DNA from: an uncultured Alphaproteobacteria bacterium
GTDB lineage: Bacteria; Pseudomonadota; Alphaproteobacteria; Caulobacterales; Caulobacteraceae
Reading direction: 5' to 3'
Assembly (NCBI GenBank): GCA_937920085.1
Contig: CALETE010000058.1
Span: 25,967 to 89,966 of the forward strand
Length of the DNA: 64,000 nucleotides
The stretch's first letter is position 1, and the number at the start of each line of letters is the position of its first letter. The position numbers and the translations under genes are program-made. The notes beneath the pieces are model-generated. The model was not told where the DNA came from. It saw only the letters and a list, made by a program, of their open reading frames with translations, and made no database searches. Positions 1 through 8,424 of the stretch are shown here, one piece after another.

Positions 1-4
1 GGCA

Positions 5-268
5 GTGCTAAAGCCCATTCGCGCCATCCGCAGACGGTTAAAGCCCACCTTTTTAGGGGTGGAAGACGACGCGCGTGAGGGACTGCGAGAGGATATAAAG
101 GCCGCAGAATTGCGGGCGGAACGGGTGCTTATGGAAACCCTGGAGACCTTGGCCAAGAACGCCAGCGGCGGAAAACCGGCCCTGGATGCCCTGATCGGTG
201 CTTGTCAGGCCTGGGGCATCAAGCCGCCAGAGGATGCGCTTTCAGCCCTCGCTTCTGCCCTAAGATGA
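5..268 (+). CDS. Small hypothetical protein, possibly 5'-truncated
   Basis: I do not recognise this protein. From the GTG at position 5 it is 87 residues, and the frame is still open at the window edge, so the true start may lie outside. The sequence is rich in charged residues: a basic N-terminus (RAIRRRLKP) is followed by a probable helix of alternating E/R/A residues (about 25-50) and an alanine-rich C-terminus. No membrane segment or catalytic motif is visible. It sits just upstream of a small DUF465-like gene on the same strand. Function is unknown. Confidence 0.5.
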   Translation: MLKPIRAIRRRLKPTFLGVEDDAREGLREDIKAAELRAERVLMETLETLAKNASGGKPALDALIGACQAWGIKPPEDALSALASALR

Positions 269-335
269 CCAGGCGAACTTGCACCTATCCCTGGGCGGAT
301 TCATCATGGGTCGGCAAGAGAGGCGCGAGTCAGAC

Positions 336-557
336 ATGAACGACGATACAGGCGAAGGGGAAGCCGAATCCGTCATTTTGGCCAGGCTAACGCTTGCTCA
401 GCAGGATCATGCCGATCTTGATGTCGCTATTCAGGCCATAGCCGCGGCACCGGTGCCAAACATGATGGTCATCAGTCGACTGAAACGGAAAAAGCTGCTG
501 CTTAAAGACGAAATTGAGCGCCTGAAGGACCAGTTAACCCCAGACATTATTGCCTAA
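336..557 (+). CDS. YdcH/DUF465-like small coiled-coil protein
   Basis: A 73-residue soluble protein, almost entirely helical by composition. Residues about 10-35 (ILARLTLAQQDHADLDVAIQ) and 45-68 (ISRLKRKKLLLKDEIERLKD) form two amphipathic helices. The central basic run RLKRKKLLLKDEI is typical of the DUF465/YdcH family, short proteins of unknown function common in Alphaproteobacteria. I chose ATG 336 because an AGAGAGG stretch lies about 10 bases upstream; the frame also has an ATG at 306 and a TTG at 279. Family assignment is from the helix pattern and the basic motif, so it is moderate. Confidence 0.65.
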   Translation: MNDDTGEGEAESVILARLTLAQQDHADLDVAIQAIAAAPVPNMMVISRLKRKKLLLKDEIERLKDQLTPDIIA

Positions 558-575
558 ACACGGGGCCCCGATGCC

Positions 576-1787
576 CTAGGGCTCTGCTGAGACGCCTTGG
601 GCAATCAGCTCATTGATCGTCGTTTCCGAAATCCCTGCTTCCATCAAAATAGCGCGACTGTGTTCGCCCAGGCTTGGGCCAGGCCAACGAACAGATCCCG
701 GCGTCTCTGACATTTTTGGAAAAGCATTCTGCATCTTCACCTTGCCGAACACCGGATGGTCGGCTTCGACGATGGCGTCGCGGGCTGCATATTGCGGATC
801 GGTGAGCATGTCAGGAGCACGGAAGACACGCCCAGACGGAATGCCCTTATCTTCAAGAAGCGCAAGCAGGTCATCCAAATCCCAGGTTTGGGTCCAGGCA
901 GCAATGATCTCGTCCAATTCGGTCTGGTTTACACCGCGTGCTGCGTGACTGGAGAACTTTGGATCGATCGAGAGGTCTGCACGGCCCATGGTCTCCGAAA
1001 GCCGCGCAAATACAGTGTCGCCATTGCCGCCAATCAGAATCATCTCTCCCTTCAGACAGGGATAGACATTGGATGGCGCAATGCCAGGTAGGATAGCACC
1101 CGCACGCTCCCTTACATATCCAGTCAGATCGTATTCCGTCACCAGGTTCTCCATGACCGAAAGCACGCTTTCATAAAGGGCGGCATCGATCATCTGTCCG
1201 CGACCTGTGCGGCTGCGATGATGCAGGGCCATGGTTATGCCCATCACCGCATGCATCGCGGTCAGGCTGTCGCCAATGGAAATGCCCGCCCGGGCCGGAG
1301 GGCGGTCAGGTTCGCCAGTCACATAGCGCAGGCCACCCATAGCCTCGCCGATCAGGCCATAGCCTGCCCGTTCAGCATAGGGGCCGGTCTGGCCAAATCC
1401 CGAAACCCTGGCCATGATCAGACCTGGATTTCGGGAAGACAGGGTTTCATACCCCATGCCCCATTTCTCGAGGGTACCGGGCCTGAAATTCTCAATCAGA
1501 ATATCAGCTTGATCGATCAATGTGATAGCGATGGCCCGGCCTTCGCTCGTACGAAGGTCAAGGGCCAGGGAGCGCTTATTGCGACCAATAACCGGCCACC
1601 AGGGCGATAACCCCTTCGGCAAGGACCGTCCCCACTGCCGCATGGGGTCCCCCGCCTTAGGGTCCTCGATCTTGACCACATCGGCACCAAAATCCCCGAG
1701 GATTTGACCGCAAAACGGCCCCGCGATCAAAGTGCCCATCTCGACAACCTTCAGATCGCTTAAGGGCCCAACCGGGGGTGAGGTCAT
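576..1787 (-). CDS. CaiB/BaiF family CoA-transferase (class III)
   Basis: 403 residues, the usual length for formyl-CoA/carnitine-type class III CoA-transferases, which move CoA between acyl-CoA and a free acid through an aspartyl-CoA thioester. The N-terminus LKVVEMGTLIAGPFCGQILG followed by DFGADVVKIEDP is the family signature. NKRSLALDLRT and DILIENFRPG are also characteristic, the latter preceding GYETL. The expected catalytic Asp lies in the region after SGFGQTGPY. The start at 1787 was chosen over an upstream ATG because GGGAGA sits seven bases before it and the conserved domain begins ten residues later. It is divergent from the FAH-family gene. The substrate cannot be named from sequence. 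Confidence 0.9.
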   Translation of the reverse strand: MTSPPVGPLSDLKVVEMGTLIAGPFCGQILGDFGADVVKIEDPKAGDPMRQWGRSLPKGLSPWWPVIGRNKRSLALDLRTSEGRAIAITLIDQADILIENFRPGTLEKWGMGYETLSSRNPGLIMARVSGFGQTGPYAERAGYGLIGEAMGGLRYVTGEPDRPPARAGISIGDSLTAMHAVMGITMALHHRSRTGRGQMIDAALYESVLSVMENLVTEYDLTGYVRERAGAILPGIAPSNVYPCLKGEMILIGGNGDTVFARLSETMGRADLSIDPKFSSHAARGVNQTELDEIIAAWTQTWDLDDLLALLEDKGIPSGRVFRAPDMLTDPQYAARDAIVEADHPVFGKVKMQNAFPKMSETPGSVRWPGPSLGEHSRAILMEAGISETTINELIAQGVSAEP

Positions 1788-1885
1788 GGCAAGTCTCCCA
1801 CATTTGGGGCGCTTTGGACCCGCGCCAGACTCTCCTGTCAATCCGCTGCTTTCCAAGTGCGTCACAGGGGCGTATTTCCAGCCCC

Positions 1886-2566
1886 ATGATTAGCTATATC
1901 TTTTCACCGCCCGCCCAAACCGCTGTGCCGATTGAAGGCTCAGATGCGCTCTTCCCCGTGCGCCGCATACTTTGCGTCGGGCGAAACTATGCAGCGCACC
2001 GTGCTGAAATGGGCGGCGATGACCGCGAGCCGCCGTTCTTCTTTTCCAAGCCCGCAGATGCCATCCGCAATCAAGGGGATAACCCGGCCTATCCAACCGT
2101 CACGACGAACCTGCATCACGAGATTGAACTTGTGGTCGCGTTGAAATCTGGCGGAGCCGATATTCCGGTCTCAGAGGCGTTGGACCACGTTTTGGGTTAT
2201 GCTGTCGGTGTCGATCTTACCCGTCGCGACCTACAGAATGCGGCCAAGGACAAGGGGCATCCCTGGGATGCTGGGAAGGCCTTTGATGGATCTGCGCCGA
2301 TCTCGGCCATTCGGCCCTGGACCGGTGCCCCGCCACAGGGTCGCATTGCCATCGCGGTCAATAGCCAGGTCAAGCAAGCCTCCACCATCGACAACATGAT
2401 CTGGAGCGTCGCTGAAGTGATCGCTGAAGCGTCCAAGCTTTGGACCCTGGCACCGGGCGACCTGATCTATACGGGCACACCCGAAGGGGTCGGGCCACTG
2501 GTCAAGGGCGACAGGGTCGAAGGCGAGATTGATGGTGTTGGCACCCTGACCTTCACGGTCGCCTGA
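1886..2566 (+). CDS. Fumarylacetoacetate hydrolase family protein (fumarylpyruvate hydrolase-like)
   Basis: 226 residues: a short, single-domain member of the FAH fold, which cleaves C-C bonds in beta-diketo acids using a divalent metal. The core motif VRRILCVGRNYAAHRAEMG and the later EIELVVAL, DLTRRDLQ and GDLIYTGTPEGVGPL are those of acylpyruvase/fumarylpyruvate hydrolases. Metal-ligand Glu and Asp residues fall in HHEIEL and GYAVGVDLT. ATG 1886 is chosen because the domain starts within 25 residues. The stop is one base before maiA, so the two form an operon. The pairing suggests ring-cleavage product catabolism (gentisate or homogentisate route); the short length favours fumarylpyruvate over fumarylacetoacetate as substrate. 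Confidence 0.88.
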   Translation: MISYIFSPPAQTAVPIEGSDALFPVRRILCVGRNYAAHRAEMGGDDREPPFFFSKPADAIRNQGDNPAYPTVTTNLHHEIELVVALKSGGADIPVSEALDHVLGYAVGVDLTRRDLQNAAKDKGHPWDAGKAFDGSAPISAIRPWTGAPPQGRIAIAVNSQVKQASTIDNMIWSVAEVIAEASKLWTLAPGDLIYTGTPEGVGPLVKGDRVEGEIDGVGTLTFTVA

Positions 2567-2567
2567 T

Positions 2568-3212
2568 ATGGCCATGATCCTTTACAGCGCCTCCCGGGCG
2601 ACCGCGCCCTACCGTGTGCGCATAGGCTTGAAACTCAAGGGCCTAGACTATGACTATGTCGGCATAGACCTTCTGGGGGGAGAGCAGCACAAACCCGCCT
2701 ATCGGGCGATCAATCGTCAGCGCCTGACCCCCGCCTTGGACCTGGGCGACGGTGACGTCATGACCCAAAGTCTCGCGATTCTAGAGTGGCTGGACGAAGC
2801 CCACCCAGAGCCTTCGCTCCTACCGGGCGACGCCCGGGCCCGGGCCCGGATTCGCGCCATGGCCCTTGTGATCGCCTGTGATGTCCACCCCCTGAACAAT
2901 ACCCGGGTCGGGCGGGCGCTGGAGGCCATGGACGTCTCGCCCGTGCGGCGCGCCAAGTGGACAGAGCGTTGGATCCTTGACGGATTTCAAACCTTAGAAC
3001 CCATGGTTGCCGAATATGGGCACGGCTTTGCCTTTGGCGACACACCGACCCTGGCCGATTGCTGCCTAATTCCCCAGATTTATTCCGCCACTCGGTTAGG
3101 GATATCCCTTGAACCCTTCCCCGCAATCTTAGCGGTTGCCGCCCGCGCCGCCGCCCACCCGGCCTTCATGGCCGCCCACCCTGACCTGCAGCCGGATGCC
3201 GTGCATGCTTGA
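2568..3212 (+). CDS. maiA: Maleylacetoacetate/maleylpyruvate isomerase, zeta-class GST
   Basis: 214 residues, the normal size. The protein is a glutathione-dependent cis-trans isomerase acting on maleylacetoacetate or maleylpyruvate, one step before the FAH-type hydrolase encoded immediately upstream. The N-terminal thioredoxin-like domain contains SRATAPYRVRIGLKLKGL, the zeta-class glutathione-site signature, with Thr where Ser is usual. The C-terminal helical domain has the family motif DVHPLNNTRV. In-frame ATGs at 2568 and 2574 are both possible starts. Its 3' end overlaps the carbonic anhydrase start by eight bases, so the three genes are probably translated from one message. Confidence 0.9.
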   Translation: MAMILYSASRATAPYRVRIGLKLKGLDYDYVGIDLLGGEQHKPAYRAINRQRLTPALDLGDGDVMTQSLAILEWLDEAHPEPSLLPGDARARARIRAMALVIACDVHPLNNTRVGRALEAMDVSPVRRAKWTERWILDGFQTLEPMVAEYGHGFAFGDTPTLADCCLIPQIYSATRLGISLEPFPAILAVAARAAAHPAFMAAHPDLQPDAVHA

Positions 3213-3819
3213 AGACCTGAAGGCCAATAACCGGCGGTGGGCCGCCGCCAAACTCGCGGTTGATCCCGGCTTTTTCCAACGGCTAGCGGGTCAGCAGTCC
3301 CCGGAATTTCTCTGGATTGGCTGCGCAGACAGCCGGGTGCCAGCCAATGACATTGTGGGCCTGGATCCGGGCGAGTTGTTCGTTCACCGCAATGTGGCAA
3401 ATCTCGCGCCACCCCAGGATGCCAACTATCTTTCCGTCCTACAGTTTGCCGTGGATGTCCTGAAGGTCAAACACATCATGGTGGTGGGACATTATGGATG
3501 TGGGGGGGTTGCTGCGGCCGTAGATGGCAAACGTCGCGGTCTGGTCGACCACTGGCTGCATCCAATTCGCGAAATCGCGACCCGCTGCAAACATGAACTG
3601 GATGCGATTGATAGCGATGTTGATCGGCTGAACCGACTTTGCGAACTCAACGTCATCGCACAGGTCAAGAATGTGGCGTCTGATGTGTTTGTCCAGGACG
3701 CCTGGGCCCGGGGCCAGGAGATCAGCGTGCACGGCTGGATCTATACGATCGCCGACGGCCTAGTCACCGACCTTGGCGTGACCACCAGCAATGTCACCGA
3801 TCTGGAGCGACTGGACTAG
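3205..3819 (+). CDS. can: Beta-class carbonic anhydrase
   Basis: Cytoplasmic zinc enzyme interconverting CO2 and bicarbonate. With the ATG at 3205 it is 204 residues. The zinc ligands and catalytic dyad are all visible: Cys40, Asp42 and Arg44 in CADSR, then His96 and Cys99 in GHYGCGG. ELFVHRNVAN is the conserved strand after the first motif. An alternative ATG at 3196 adds three residues. The start lies inside maiA (eight-base overlap), implying coupled translation. Carbonic anhydrase in a ring-cleavage operon could supply bicarbonate for carboxylations, but that link is inference. Confidence 0.95.
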   Translation: MLEDLKANNRRWAAAKLAVDPGFFQRLAGQQSPEFLWIGCADSRVPANDIVGLDPGELFVHRNVANLAPPQDANYLSVLQFAVDVLKVKHIMVVGHYGCGGVAAAVDGKRRGLVDHWLHPIREIATRCKHELDAIDSDVDRLNRLCELNVIAQVKNVASDVFVQDAWARGQEISVHGWIYTIADGLVTDLGVTTSNVTDLERLD

Positions 3820-3828
3820 ACCAACGCC

Positions 3829-5013
3829 ATGGCAGCGTCAGATCCCATCGAAGCTAAGGTCATACAGGCTACAGGCTGGCTACGCGATAATTTGCTAAAT
3901 CATGCCGACTTGGCGTTCAGCGAGGTGCTTCGGGTCCGGCCAGACCACGCGCTTGCCAAGCGCCTAAGGGCGATTGCTGCCTTCCGACTTGGGCGCATCG
4001 AAGAAGGTCTGGCGGGTCTCGATGAAGCTGCCAAGGCCGAACCTGGCAATGCTCGAGCTTGGGCAGATCTTGCCGTGGCTCTGCGCACTGCTGGCCAACA
4101 GGACGCTGCTAAACTTGCCTACGCCAAGGCGGCCACCGCCCAAGGCCCGTCCGTAAGTCCGCCACCACCACTGGAGCATCAGGTCTTTTGCACCGAACTG
4201 GCCCGGCATGACTTTAAGATCGTGGACTATCCTTATACAGCAGCCATCCGCCACGGTGCCGGACGACCACCACATCCGGAACTAACGGCCCTTATGGATA
4301 GAAACCGAGAGGCCTACGGCGATCTAATTGGAAGCATGGGCGAACTTCAGGATGATTTCGCTCAGGTTCCCCTCGGCGGAACCTACGATTCAGCAACTCC
4401 CTTCTGGCTGAATGCCTGGTTTTCACCTCTGGACGCCATGGCCCTTACGGCCCTGTTACGGCTTCTCAATCCGCACCGAATGATAGAGGTCGGGTCGGGT
4501 GTCTCAACCAAATATGCCCGCCGCGCTATTTCAACCTATGGCCTGCGGACTCACCTGACGTCGATAGATCCCCAGCCCCGCAATGAGATCGACAAGCTAT
4601 GTGACCGGGTCATCCGACAGCCCCTTGAGCGATGCGATCTCACGCTGTTTCAAACTCTGGAGGCGGGCGATATCTGTTTTATCGACAGCTCGCATCGGAC
4701 CTTTCAAGGATCAGACGTCACAGTATTTTTCCTGGAAATCCTGCCACGGCTGAAGCCCGGCGTAATCGTCCATATCCACGATATATACCTGCCTGAGGAC
4801 TATATTTCAGGCCACGTTCATCGCCTTTGGAACGAACAATACCTCCTGGCCACCGCCCTGCTGTTTGGCGTGGAAAAGTTTGAAATCCTATTCCCGAGCT
4901 GGTTTGTCATGCGCGACCCAGAGCTCATCAGCTATGCCAATGGCCTGTTGAGACGCGGTCGCCTCGAGGGGCTAGACCTGTATGGGGCGAGCTTCTGGAT
5001 GCGCGTACGCTGA
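3829..5013 (+). CDS. TPR-containing class I SAM-dependent methyltransferase
   Basis: 394 residues in two parts. Residues about 10-105 hold TPR-like helical repeats (LAFSEVLRVRPDHALAKRL, EAAKAEPGNARAWADLAVAL). Residues about 200-390 hold a Rossmann methyltransferase with motif I MIEVGSGVSTKYARRAI, a later acidic DPQPRNEID segment and DICFIDSSHRTFQGSD, like the Methyltransf_24 group. The substrate is not evident; such fusions often act on glycans or surface molecules. It follows the carbonic anhydrase by nine bases. Its codon usage looks less GC-biased than its neighbours (more ATA, CTA, AAT), which may mean later acquisition. This composition remark is by eye only. Confidence 0.8.
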   Translation: MAASDPIEAKVIQATGWLRDNLLNHADLAFSEVLRVRPDHALAKRLRAIAAFRLGRIEEGLAGLDEAAKAEPGNARAWADLAVALRTAGQQDAAKLAYAKAATAQGPSVSPPPPLEHQVFCTELARHDFKIVDYPYTAAIRHGAGRPPHPELTALMDRNREAYGDLIGSMGELQDDFAQVPLGGTYDSATPFWLNAWFSPLDAMALTALLRLLNPHRMIEVGSGVSTKYARRAISTYGLRTHLTSIDPQPRNEIDKLCDRVIRQPLERCDLTLFQTLEAGDICFIDSSHRTFQGSDVTVFFLEILPRLKPGVIVHIHDIYLPEDYISGHVHRLWNEQYLLATALLFGVEKFEILFPSWFVMRDPELISYANGLLRRGRLEGLDLYGASFWMRVR

Positions 5014-5026
5014 GGTCGTACGCCTC

Positions 5027-5971
5027 CTATTTGCCGTATCTGAGGGCCATGATTTCGCCGATCACCGAGACGGCAACCTCCCACGGGGCCTTGCCCCCAA
5101 TGTCGAGGCCGATGGGGGCCTTAACCCGCGACACTAGGTCTTCCGGCAATCCCGCTGCCCTAAGGGGGGCGAGCCGTTCCGCAAGGCGCTTACGGGCACC
5201 CAGCAATCCCACATATCCGGCTGCAGAAGGCAGAGCTGCCGCCAATGCATCTCGATCCGTCTCAAGATTGTGCGTGGCGACGGCTATGGCGGTCCAGGCG
5301 TCGGTTCCAACCGCTGCCAGAGCCGACTGTGGATCATCCCGGCGGTAGGCTATGCCTGAAATGGGCGGTGGAGCTTCTGGTCCCTTTGGGCGAACAAAGG
5401 TCGTCAGGAAACCGCTCTGAGCGCCCAAGTGCGCAATGGCCAGGGCTGTCGGATCTGATCCAAAGACCACCAATTTCTGTGGCGGATCATAGTCGCGCTG
5501 AATGGCACCAGGCCAAGGCACAACCGCGTCTTTCTCAACGCAGGTCTGTTTGAAGCCATCGCTGAGCCAAGTCACTGGACGGCGGTCGGTCTCTGCCTCT
5601 AGGAGCGTCACTAAGGCCGGAGCGTCAGGGGCCAGGCGCTCTAAAAAGATCTCAATGCCCGCACCGCACAGAAGCTGAATGTCGGGCCAGGGGCTGCCCT
5701 GTCCATAGACCAACCTGCGGGGTTGACCATCAGCAAGGCAGGCAAAGGCGTGATCGGCCACATCGGCCTCTACGCAGCCCCCAGAAAAATAGCCTGCGAC
5801 AATGTCCTCAGCAAACACCATCTGAGTCCCGACCGGGCGCGGTCCGCCCCCCTCAACCCTCACCAGGGTCGCAAGAATCATTGGCCGCCCAGCGGCCTGG
5901 GCCTGCCGCAAGGCGGGGCGGGCATCGTCGGTAAGGCCGAAGATCGGCCAGTCAGGAAGCGGCTCTCTCAT
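5027..5971 (-). CDS. xdhC: XdhC family protein (molybdenum-cofactor maturation of hydroxylases)
   Basis: 314 residues. XdhC proteins bind molybdenum cofactor, promote its sulfuration and insert it into xanthine dehydrogenase-type enzymes in the cytoplasm. The N-terminal half has the family motif ILATLVRVEGGGPRPVGTQM followed by YFSGGCVEADVADHA. The C-terminal half is a Rossmann-like domain starting at KLVVFGSDPTALAIAHLGAQ and ending GLDIGGKAPWEVAVSVIGEI, typical of the family. No xdhA/xdhB genes are in the window, so the client enzyme is encoded elsewhere. Transcribed convergently with the methyltransferase gene (13-base gap) and divergently from the aldo/keto reductase. Confidence 0.88.
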   Translation of the reverse strand: MREPLPDWPIFGLTDDARPALRQAQAAGRPMILATLVRVEGGGPRPVGTQMVFAEDIVAGYFSGGCVEADVADHAFACLADGQPRRLVYGQGSPWPDIQLLCGAGIEIFLERLAPDAPALVTLLEAETDRRPVTWLSDGFKQTCVEKDAVVPWPGAIQRDYDPPQKLVVFGSDPTALAIAHLGAQSGFLTTFVRPKGPEAPPPISGIAYRRDDPQSALAAVGTDAWTAIAVATHNLETDRDALAAALPSAAGYVGLLGARKRLAERLAPLRAAGLPEDLVSRVKAPIGLDIGGKAPWEVAVSVIGEIMALRYGK

Positions 5972-6077
5972 GGCCTCTGACCTTAACCCCTCAGAAGGGT
6001 TTCAGACACCGGTTCTTTAGGCATTTATCCTAAATTGGACTCTCTATCGTTTCTCGCCAGGGCGAATTTTTGAGTTC

Positions 6078-6950
6078 ATGACCGGTTTGCTGACCAAGTT
6101 GGGCCTATCTTCTGGCCAGTTCGCCCTGGACCAAGGCGCCGTTCGCGGTCGTCCGCCCCAGGCCGAAGTTCGCGACATTCTCGATATTGCGGCGCGCTCA
6201 GGATTAAAGGCTTTTGACCTGGCTGGGCGCTCGCCTCAGGCCGAACTGGACATTGGTGCCGCGCTTCCGCGACCAAACCCGTTCAATGTCACAATCTCGA
6301 CCGTCAGGGCCGACCGCGGGCCAGATCTGGTGGAGGCCGAAGCCCGCGCCGTCCTGCGCCGCCTGGGCGTCGACAAGGCCGACTGTCTGTTGGTGCCTTC
6401 GGCTTCAGAGCTTTTTGGACCCCACGGCCCCGCCCTTTGGGACCGCTTGAAATCCCTGAAGGACCAGGGCCTGACCCGCAAGATCGGGATTTCGGTCTTC
6501 GCGTCTGATGACCCCTTGGGTCTGGCCCGTCGTTTCCGGCCAGATGTGGTGCAGGCACCGGCCAGCCTTCTGGATCAAAGGCTTCTGATCGACGGCACAT
6601 TGGCTGCGATCGCCGGCATGGGCCTGGAGGTCCAACTTCGATCCATCTTCTTAAACGGCCTCTTACTTTTGCCGCCAGAGCGGGCACCCAGCCATTTGAA
6701 GGCAGCCACCAATCGTATTCACAGAGCGCGGCGTCTGATTGCCGAAGGGCGGTCCGATCCCTTGCAGGCGGCCCTGGGCTTTGCCCTGTCCCGGCCAGAG
6801 GCCAGCACGGTTCTGATCGGCGTTGGGTCGGTGGGTGAATTGAATGCGGTCGTCGCAGCTGCATCCCGTCCAATTCCAGATCTGGACTGGGACGACATGG
6901 CCTTGGATGACCCTATCGCATTGGACACTCGGTCCTGGGCTGCCGCCTAA
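6078..6950 (+). CDS. Aldo/keto reductase-fold protein lacking catalytic residues
   Basis: 290 residues with the (beta/alpha)8 layout of the AKR superfamily: LGLSSGQFALD, FDLAGRSPQAELDIGAAL, VDKADCLLV, GLTRKIGISVF and ALGFALSRPEASTVLIGVGS align with the usual strand and helix landmarks. The catalytic tetrad is mostly gone. Asp47 remains. The Tyr expected shortly after it is replaced (AGRSPQ), the Lys at the end of the next strand is Val76 (ISTVR), and the His of the usual LLVH motif is Pro107 (LLVPSAS). The frame is intact, so this is not a decayed pseudogene by frameshift. A non-enzymatic or altered role is likely. ATG 6078 has no strong ribosome site. Confidence 0.8.
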   Translation: MTGLLTKLGLSSGQFALDQGAVRGRPPQAEVRDILDIAARSGLKAFDLAGRSPQAELDIGAALPRPNPFNVTISTVRADRGPDLVEAEARAVLRRLGVDKADCLLVPSASELFGPHGPALWDRLKSLKDQGLTRKIGISVFASDDPLGLARRFRPDVVQAPASLLDQRLLIDGTLAAIAGMGLEVQLRSIFLNGLLLLPPERAPSHLKAATNRIHRARRLIAEGRSDPLQAALGFALSRPEASTVLIGVGSVGELNAVVAAASRPIPDLDWDDMALDDPIALDTRSWAAA

Positions 6951-6954
6951 ATCC

Positions 6955-7659
6955 CTAGTCGACGCAGTCGTCCATGCCTTGCCGACGGACCGTCCCGGCA
7001 GCGGCACCAATCTTACCTGATCGCTTGCGGACATAAGGCCCCGGGGCAGCGGCCCGCCACTTAAGCGGGCTCGGCAGAATAGCGGCGAGCCGGGCGGACT
7101 GGGTCGGGGTAAGCTTGTCAGCGCCAACGCCAAAGTTCTTTCGCGCGGCGGCGTCTGCCCCATAAATGCCTGGGCCCCATTCGACGCTGTTCAGATAGAC
7201 CTCCATGATCCGCTTCTTGCCCCACAAGAGCTCGATCAAGGCCGTGAAGTAGGCCTCAAGGCCCTTACGCACATAGGACCGATCTGGCCATAGAAAGACG
7301 TTCTTGGCGGTTTGTTGGCTGATGGTAGAGCCACCGCGGATGCGTTTTGAGGTTTCGTTGTGCGCTAGCGCCTTTTCCATGGCGGAGAAGTCAAAGCCGT
7401 GATGCTGGCAAAACTTGGCGTCCTCGGCGGCAATTACTGCCCTGGGCAGGGCATTGGACATGTCGTCAATCGGTCGCCAGCGCCGGGCAAATCCCTGCCC
7501 TTCCACGGTCCTTTGCACCATGAGAATGGTTATGGGCGGGGGAACAAAGCGATAGACCAACACCACCATGACCGGGCCCACAAGGCCGACAATGAGCACG
7601 AGACTTAGTAGGGTTCGAAAAAATCTGGCCATCTGACGATCGGATTTCGGTCTGGGCAT
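6955..7659 (-). CDS. mtgA: Monofunctional biosynthetic peptidoglycan transglycosylase
   Basis: A 234-residue inner-membrane glycosyltransferase (GT51) that polymerises lipid II into glycan strands without a transpeptidase domain. A single membrane anchor spans about residues 14-37 (RTLLSLVLIVGLVGPVMVVL). The catalytic Glu79 lies in AAEDAKFCQHHGFD. RGGSTISQQTAKNVFLW and MEVYLNSVEWGPGIYGA are conserved GT51 motifs, as is the LAAILPSPLKW tail. The start is uncertain: ATG 7659 or ATG 7632 (MARFF); neither has a clear ribosome site. It converges on the aldo/keto reductase gene with a four-base gap and is divergent from the nitroreductase. Confidence 0.92.
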   Translation of the reverse strand: MPRPKSDRQMARFFRTLLSLVLIVGLVGPVMVVLVYRFVPPPITILMVQRTVEGQGFARRWRPIDDMSNALPRAVIAAEDAKFCQHHGFDFSAMEKALAHNETSKRIRGGSTISQQTAKNVFLWPDRSYVRKGLEAYFTALIELLWGKKRIMEVYLNSVEWGPGIYGADAAARKNFGVGADKLTPTQSARLAAILPSPLKWRAAAPGPYVRKRSGKIGAAAGTVRRQGMDDCVD

Positions 7660-7761
7660 TTGGCCGCTGCAAAACTGGGGCCTTGCCTTGCCCCCTAGGT
7701 CAAGTGCTAACGGGCTATGGAGCGGCGTCAAGCTGAGACGCTATCGTCCAGGGAGAATCCT

Positions 7762-8424
7762 ATGAATGTGAGCGAAGCCGTCCTCCGCAGAACCTCCGTG
7801 CGCGCTTTCAAGCCGGAAATCCCGTCAGAAGCCCTGGTGCGAGACATACTTGACGCTGCCGCGCGCGCGCCCTCTGGGGGCAACCTCCAGCCCTGGAGGG
7901 TTTATGGCCTAGCCGGATCGGCCCTCACGGAACTCAAAGACTTGGTCGCGGCCAATCCCAATGGGGAAGAGCCGGAATATGATGTCTATCCGGCCAATCT
8001 CTGGGACCCCTTCCGCACGCGGCGTTTCCAGAATGGCGAAGAGCTCTACGCGTCCATTTCAATCCCTCGGGAGGATAAGCCCGCCCGCCTGCGCCAGCTG
8101 GCCAAGAATGGCGAATTCTTCGGAGCGCCGGTGGGCTTGTTCTTCTGCCTGGACCGCAAGCTCGGCCCGCCCCAGTGGTCAGACCTTGGTATGTACATGC
8201 AGACCGTCATGTTGCTGGCCGTTGAGGCAGGCCTGTCGACCTGTGCCCAGGAATACTGGGCCCGGTACCCAAAGACTCTCGCCAAGATTTTAGAGCTTCC
8301 GGAAGACCATATGGTGTTTTCAGGCATGGCCCTGGGCTATGCAGACGAAACGGCACTGATCAACAATTGGCGCTCAGCCCGCGATCCCTTCAGCGTCTGG
8401 GGCGACCTGCGCGGTTGGGGCTAG
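7762..8424 (+). CDS. Nitroreductase family protein
   Basis: 220-residue FMN-dependent NAD(P)H oxidoreductase of the nitroreductase fold, cytoplasmic and usually dimeric. The N-terminal FMN-contact RRTSVRAFK, then AARAPSGGNLQPWRVYGL, and the C-terminal GMALGYAD region are the standard family positions. The start at 7762 is set by AGGGAGA six bases upstream; a TTG-type extension to 7717 would add residues outside the fold. The last four bases overlap the convergent WD40 gene. The physiological substrate (nitroaromatic, quinone or other) is unknown. Confidence 0.9.
   Translation: MNVSEAVLRRTSVRAFKPEIPSEALVRDILDAAARAPSGGNLQPWRVYGLAGSALTELKDLVAANPNGEEPEYDVYPANLWDPFRTRRFQNGEELYASISIPREDKPARLRQLAKNGEFFGAPVGLFFCLDRKLGPPQWSDLGMYMQTVMLLAVEAGLSTCAQEYWARYPKTLAKILELPEDHMVFSGMALGYADETALINNWRSARDPFSVWGDLRGWG

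Noticed and set aside
6078..6950. Aldo/keto reductase gene as a pseudogene
   Set aside because: No frameshift or internal stop, and the fold is well preserved; loss of active-site residues fits a changed role better than decay.
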